Source: Actinernus sp. WN-2022 | Taxonomy: Eukaryota; Cnidaria; Anthozoa; Actiniaria; Actinernidae | Direction of reading: 5' to 3' | DNA: 64,000 bases | Assembly: GCA_030867875.1 (NCBI GenBank) | Contig: JAOWCC010001634.1 | Coordinates: 54,659,352-54,723,351 of the forward strand | In this document: positions 60,472 through 64,000 of the stretch, piece after piece | Layout: the number at the start of each line of letters is the position of its first letter | How positions within the stretch are numbered: the stretch's first letter is position 1 | Program-made: the position numbers and the translations under genes | Notes under the pieces: generated by a model | The model's database searches: none | What the model was told of the DNA's origin: nothing | What the model saw: only the letters and a program-made list of their open reading frames with translations

Positions 60472-60668
60472 TTTACATTTTAACACCCTATTAGAGAAGC
60501 GTGTTTATAAGGTATTATTTACTACTATAGTTCATTTATTGTATTTATACACCATATTAAAGGATTGTAGTTATAAGGTATTATATCGAAGCTCGAACAC
60601 TTGGTTTATAGTGAATTCATTACATTTCAACGTCTTATTAGAGGAGTGTTGTTAGTAAGGTATTATAT
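60472..60668 (+). repeat. Three diverged ~46-bp direct repeats before the PolB start
   Basis: Units at about 60472-60518, 60541-60586 and 60620-60668 share ...ttattagaggagtgt... and end taaggtattat. The last runs straight into the ATG. An extra shared phrase, ctactatagttcatttattg, occurs at about 60366 and 60523. Possibly repeated promoter or 5'-leader modules of the element. Confidence 0.6.
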
Positions 60669-60669
60669 C

Positions 60670-63600
60670 ATGGCTGAGCATACACCAACATTTGTTCGAG
60701 TACGTCCTTTAAAGAACTATTTACGTGGATGGAAGATGGATATTCCTGATGATAATCCTATGGGAGCGGATCCAGCCGTTTTCCTTGCCGGCGTACGTAA
60801 ACAAACTACCGAAAAGTTTAATGAAGAACTACGAAACCACAACACCTTTAAGGCCCAATTAGCTTTAAACATAACTTTCGTACTTGATAAACCTGATGGT
60901 TACGTATACGAGACAGCTACATTTTATAGCAAACAATCTGTTTTGATCAATGATGCTGGTATCCGTGAGGTAATAGTAGAAGCACATGCTCAGATATATG
61001 ACCAAATTGAGAAGTGGATCAGTCGTGGATCAAATTGGGTCGTAGATAGAGTCAATATTCTATGGTTAAACATCGCTAGATACCAACCACTACGTGGAGG
61101 TTCATATTTACCACTACCTGAAGAAATAGCGAATAAAAAAGCTGTGATCAATGTAAACAACAAAGACGATCACTGTGCACTTTGGTCGATATGTGCAGCA
61201 ATGTTTCCAGTTAAAAAAGATCCTCAAAGGACATCGAAGTATCGAATAGATATGGTGAAATCCAATGGGGTGGACTCACCAACACCAATCTCACAAATAC
61301 CACTTCTAGAGAAGCAAAACAACATTTCTATTAATGTATATGGATGGGATCCAAAGGAAAAGTGCTTAATCATATATCATATCTCAAAGAAGACTTTTTC
61401 GAAGTACATCCATCTACTACTTATAGAAGACCCAAAGAGTGGTAAACAACACTATTGCTGGATAAAGGACTTCAACAAACTCCTATTCGATCAGACGAAG
61501 TACGAACATAGGAAACACTTCTGCGAACGATGTTTACATGGATATACCACAGAAACTCTACTTGAGAATCACATTCCCGAGTGTAATGGCGCTAATGATA
61601 GAGCTATACGCATTGAAATGCCTACCAATAAGAACAACGAAGTTTCATTTCAGAATATACACAAACAGCTTAAAGTACCCTACATTATCTATGCAGACCT
61701 TGAGGCTTTGACCACTAAGATCGAAGGACCTGCCCAAGACCCAAAGAAGAGCAACACACTTAAAACAGAAGAACATATTCCCTGTGGATTTTGTTATATA
61801 GTTGTACGTTCCGATGGTCATAGCGAACCACCAGTACTATATAGAGGCATGGATACTATAGAACGTTTTCTACAATGCATACAAGAGGAAGAGGTGAAGA
61901 TCAAAGCCCAAAAGGCTAAACCACTATGCATGTCATGGAAAAACTATAAGGCTTATAATAGCGCAACAATTTGTCATATCTGTCAGAAGCCATTGGTTGG
62001 TGATAGAGTACGTGATCATTGCCACATCACAGGCGAGTTTCGAGGTGCCGCACACAATACCTGTAATCTAAAATTACGTGTTTTTCCTACCATCCCAGTC
62101 GTATTCCATAATCTTCGTGGATATGATGCTCACCTAATAATGCAATCCATATCCATAACATTAGGTAAGATATCTTGTATTCCAAACAATATGGAGAAAT
62201 ACATTTCATTCTCACTTGGTAACCTAAGATTCATTGATAGCTTTCAATTTCTACCATCATCTCTTAGTACATTGGTATCAAGCTCAGAATCAGACACTTT
62301 CCAACAAATTGTAAAATATACATCTAATCAAGAGAAAGCCAATCTATTAACTCGTAAAGGAGTATATCCATATGAGTACATGGATTCGTGGGATAGATTT
62401 GCAGAGACTTCTCTACCACCGAAAGATGCGTTCTATAGTAAACTAACTCTAGAGGACATATCCGATGAAGATTACGAACATGCAATAAAAGTTTGGAACG
62501 TATTTGATTGTAAGACATTAGGTGATTATCATGATCTTTATCTACAAACTGATGTACTTCTTCTAGCAGATGTGTTCGAGGACTTTCGTACAACATGTAT
62601 GCAAAACTATGGATTAGATCCCGCACATTATTATACGAGTCCAGGACTTTCATGGGACGCTTTATTAAAGAAAACAGGAGTGGAACTTGAACTATTAACT
62701 GACTACGACATGTATTTATTCATTGAGAAAGGTCTACGTGGTGGTATATCCATGGTATCACAACGTTATGCCAAAGCAAACAACCAAAGTATACCCGATT
62801 GCGATCCCAATAAGCCAAATAGCCACATACTCTATCTTGACGCCAATAATCTATATGGTTGGGCCATGAGTCATTATCTACCAACAGGAGGATTTGAGTG
62901 GTATACACCAACAGAAGAACAAATAACAACTCATGCAATCGATTCAGATAAGGGTTATATCCTTGAAGTTGATCTTGAATATCCTCGAGAACTTCATGAT
63001 ACACACAACGACTATCCACTAGCTCCAGAGAGAATTCAGGTGAATAAAGATTTGTTCTCAGAGTATCAGACCAATCTATTTGAGGAACTATATAAAGGTA
63101 ATGGATCTTTGAAAGTGGAAAAACTCGTACCTAACCTATATAACAAAAAACGATATGTGCTACACTACCGCAACCTACGACTGTATCTATCTCTTGGTAT
63201 GCGCTTGAAAAAGATCCACAGGGCATTACGATTCGACCAATCACCATGGATGGAACCATATATACAAATGAATACGGAGTTACGAAAACAAGCGAAGAGC
63301 ATCTTCAAGCAGGATCTATACAAACTGATGAACAATAGCGTATTTGGAAAAACAATGGAGAATCTACGTAAGCGTGTAGATATCCAATTAGTGCGCGCAT
63401 CAGAAGGAAACAAGCTACAACGTCTATTGAATAAACCTAGTTATGCTCGATCCACAATTTTCGATGATGATCTTGCCGCGGTACATAACTACAAAAGTAG
63501 GCTATTGCTAAACCGCCCCATATATGTTGGAATGTCAATTCTAGATCTATCAAAGCATCTGATGTATGACTTCTACTACAATGAGATCAAGAAGCAATAT

Positions 63601-64000
63601 GGACAACGCTGTAATCTACTTTATACCGATACCGATAGCCTACTACTACACATTAAAACTGAAGATATCTATACAGACATGGCAACTCATAAACATCTAT
63701 ATGATACTAGTAACTACAGCAAAGACCATCCGCTGTATAGTATCGACAACAAGAAAGTACTTGGTAAAATGAAAGACGAATGTGGAGGTATTCCAATAGT
63801 CGAATATGTTGGACTACGATCGAAGCTCTATTCTATATTGAAAGTAGATGGTGGCGAGATTCTTAAAGCCAAAGGCACCAAGAAGGCAGTAGTGAAACAT
63901 CGTATTCGCCATGATCAATATAAAGAGTGCTTGATGGATAAGAAAGTATTCAAACATGGAATGAATATGCTTCGAAGTGAAGGTCATAAGATGTATGGTA
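60670..64000 (+). CDS. Maverick/Polinton-type family B DNA polymerase, 5' part
   Basis: Predicted protein-primed DNA polymerase that would replicate a large DNA transposon or adintovirus-like element. The frame is open from ATG 60670 to the window end (1110 codons, no stop), without introns. Order: an N-terminal region with a conserved DDHCALW block (~166-172); a C2HC finger (C285, C288, H301, C305); 3'-5' exonuclease motifs DLE (D343, E345), N481..YD486 and Y624xxxD628; an HNH/endonuclease-VII-like insert between exo I and exo II (C435, C438, D449-H-C-H452, H462, C465); palm motif A (D724 in LDANNLYG), motif B (K885xxxNSxFG893), motif C YTDTDS (985-990); and GLRSKLY at ~1050. All catalytic residues I can identify are present. 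The start was chosen because the direct repeats end there. Partner genes (integrase, capsid, ATPase, protease) would lie beyond 64000. Polinton is the best fit; an isolated viral PolB insertion is the alternative. Confidence 0.9.
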   Translation, partial: MAEHTPTFVRVRPLKNYLRGWKMDIPDDNPMGADPAVFLAGVRKQTTEKFNEELRNHNTFKAQLALNITFVLDKPDGYVYETATFYSKQSVLINDAGIREVIVEAHAQIYDQIEKWISRGSNWVVDRVNILWLNIARYQPLRGGSYLPLPEEIANKKAVINVNNKDDHCALWSICAAMFPVKKDPQRTSKYRIDMVKSNGVDSPTPISQIPLLEKQNNISINVYGWDPKEKCLIIYHISKKTFSKYIHLLLIEDPKSGKQHYCWIKDFNKLLFDQTKYEHRKHFCERCLHGYTTETLLENHIPECNGANDRAIRIEMPTNKNNEVSFQNIHKQLKVPYIIYADLEALTTKIEGPAQDPKKSNTLKTEEHIPCGFCYIVVRSDGHSEPPVLYRGMDTIERFLQCIQEEEVKIKAQKAKPLCMSWKNYKAYNSATICHICQKPLVGDRVRDHCHITGEFRGAAHNTCNLKLRVFPTIPVVFHNLRGYDAHLIMQSISITLGKISCIPNNMEKYISFSLGNLRFIDSFQFLPSSLSTLVSSSESDTFQQIVKYTSNQEKANLLTRKGVYPYEYMDSWDRFAETSLPPKDAFYSKLTLEDISDEDYEHAIKVWNVFDCKTLGDYHDLYLQTDVLLLADVFEDFRTTCMQNYGLDPAHYYTSPGLSWDALLKKTGVELELLTDYDMYLFIEKGLRGGISMVSQRYAKANNQSIPDCDPNKPNSHILYLDANNLYGWAMSHYLPTGGFEWYTPTEEQITTHAIDSDKGYILEVDLEYPRELHDTHNDYPLAPERIQVNKDLFSEYQTNLFEELYKGNGSLKVEKLVPNLYNKKRYVLHYRNLRLYLSLGMRLKKIHRALRFDQSPWMEPYIQMNTELRKQAKSIFKQDLYKLMNNSVFGKTMENLRKRVDIQLVRASEGNKLQRLLNKPSYARSTIFDDDLAAVHNYKSRLLLNRPIYVGMSILDLSKHLMYDFYYNEIKKQYGQRCNLLYTDTDSLLLHIKTEDIYTDMATHKHLYDTSNYSKDHPLYSIDNKKVLGKMKDECGGIPIVEYVGLRSKLYSILKVDGGEILKAKGTKKAVVKHRIRHDQYKECLMDKKVFKHGMNMLRSEGHKMYG

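Noticed and set aside
62324..63413. Three - strand open frames of 82-109 codons
   Set aside because: They lie antisense to the PolB frame and have no recognisable domains; shadows of strongly biased coding sequence.

Overview
The window looks like animal nuclear DNA, most likely from a marine invertebrate such as an anthozoan cnidarian. That assignment is inferred from the gene content, the intron-rich dynein gene, and the density of LINEs, TTAA-flanked DNA transposons, fold-back MITEs and minisatellites. There is no bacterial-type gene organisation.

One host gene runs through the window on the + strand: an axonemal inner-arm dynein heavy chain of the DNAH3/7/12 group, closest by my reading to DNAH3. 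I placed 26 exons (181-59897). Their phases chain without a break to 1171 codons, from the tail/linker through AAA1 (P-loop GPAGTGKT in exon 17, DEFN box in exon 18) into AAA2 (GDPMGGKT in exon 23). Both gene ends lie outside the window. Only about 3.5 kb of 59.7 kb is exon.

The introns hold four kinds of material. (1) Non-LTR retrotransposons on both strands: 1.8-3.4, 17.9-22.9, 34.1-34.8, 37.4-41.6, 51.1-52.8 and 54.4-55.4 kb, plus smaller fragments. (2) At least six TTAA-flanked DNA elements, including two nearly identical 1017-bp copies that look like the arms of a composite transposon (45160-47707). (3) Other inverted-repeat and palindromic elements; one carries a RecQ-helicase-like fragment and one a tRNA-like core. 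(4) Minisatellites, two of which repeat the real 5' and 3' splice sites of the same intron. A Crypton/DUF3504 tyrosine-recombinase-like gene on the - strand (49.66-54.3 kb) is broken by a LINE and two MITEs.

At the right edge, in the intron after exon 26, an uninterrupted reading frame of at least 1110 codons starts at 60670 and runs off the window. It encodes a protein-primed type family B DNA polymerase with exonuclease and polymerase motifs and an internal HNH-like zinc module, typical of Maverick/Polinton (adintovirus-like) elements. It is probably the left part of an integrated large DNA transposon or virus-like element and is the most notable feature here.
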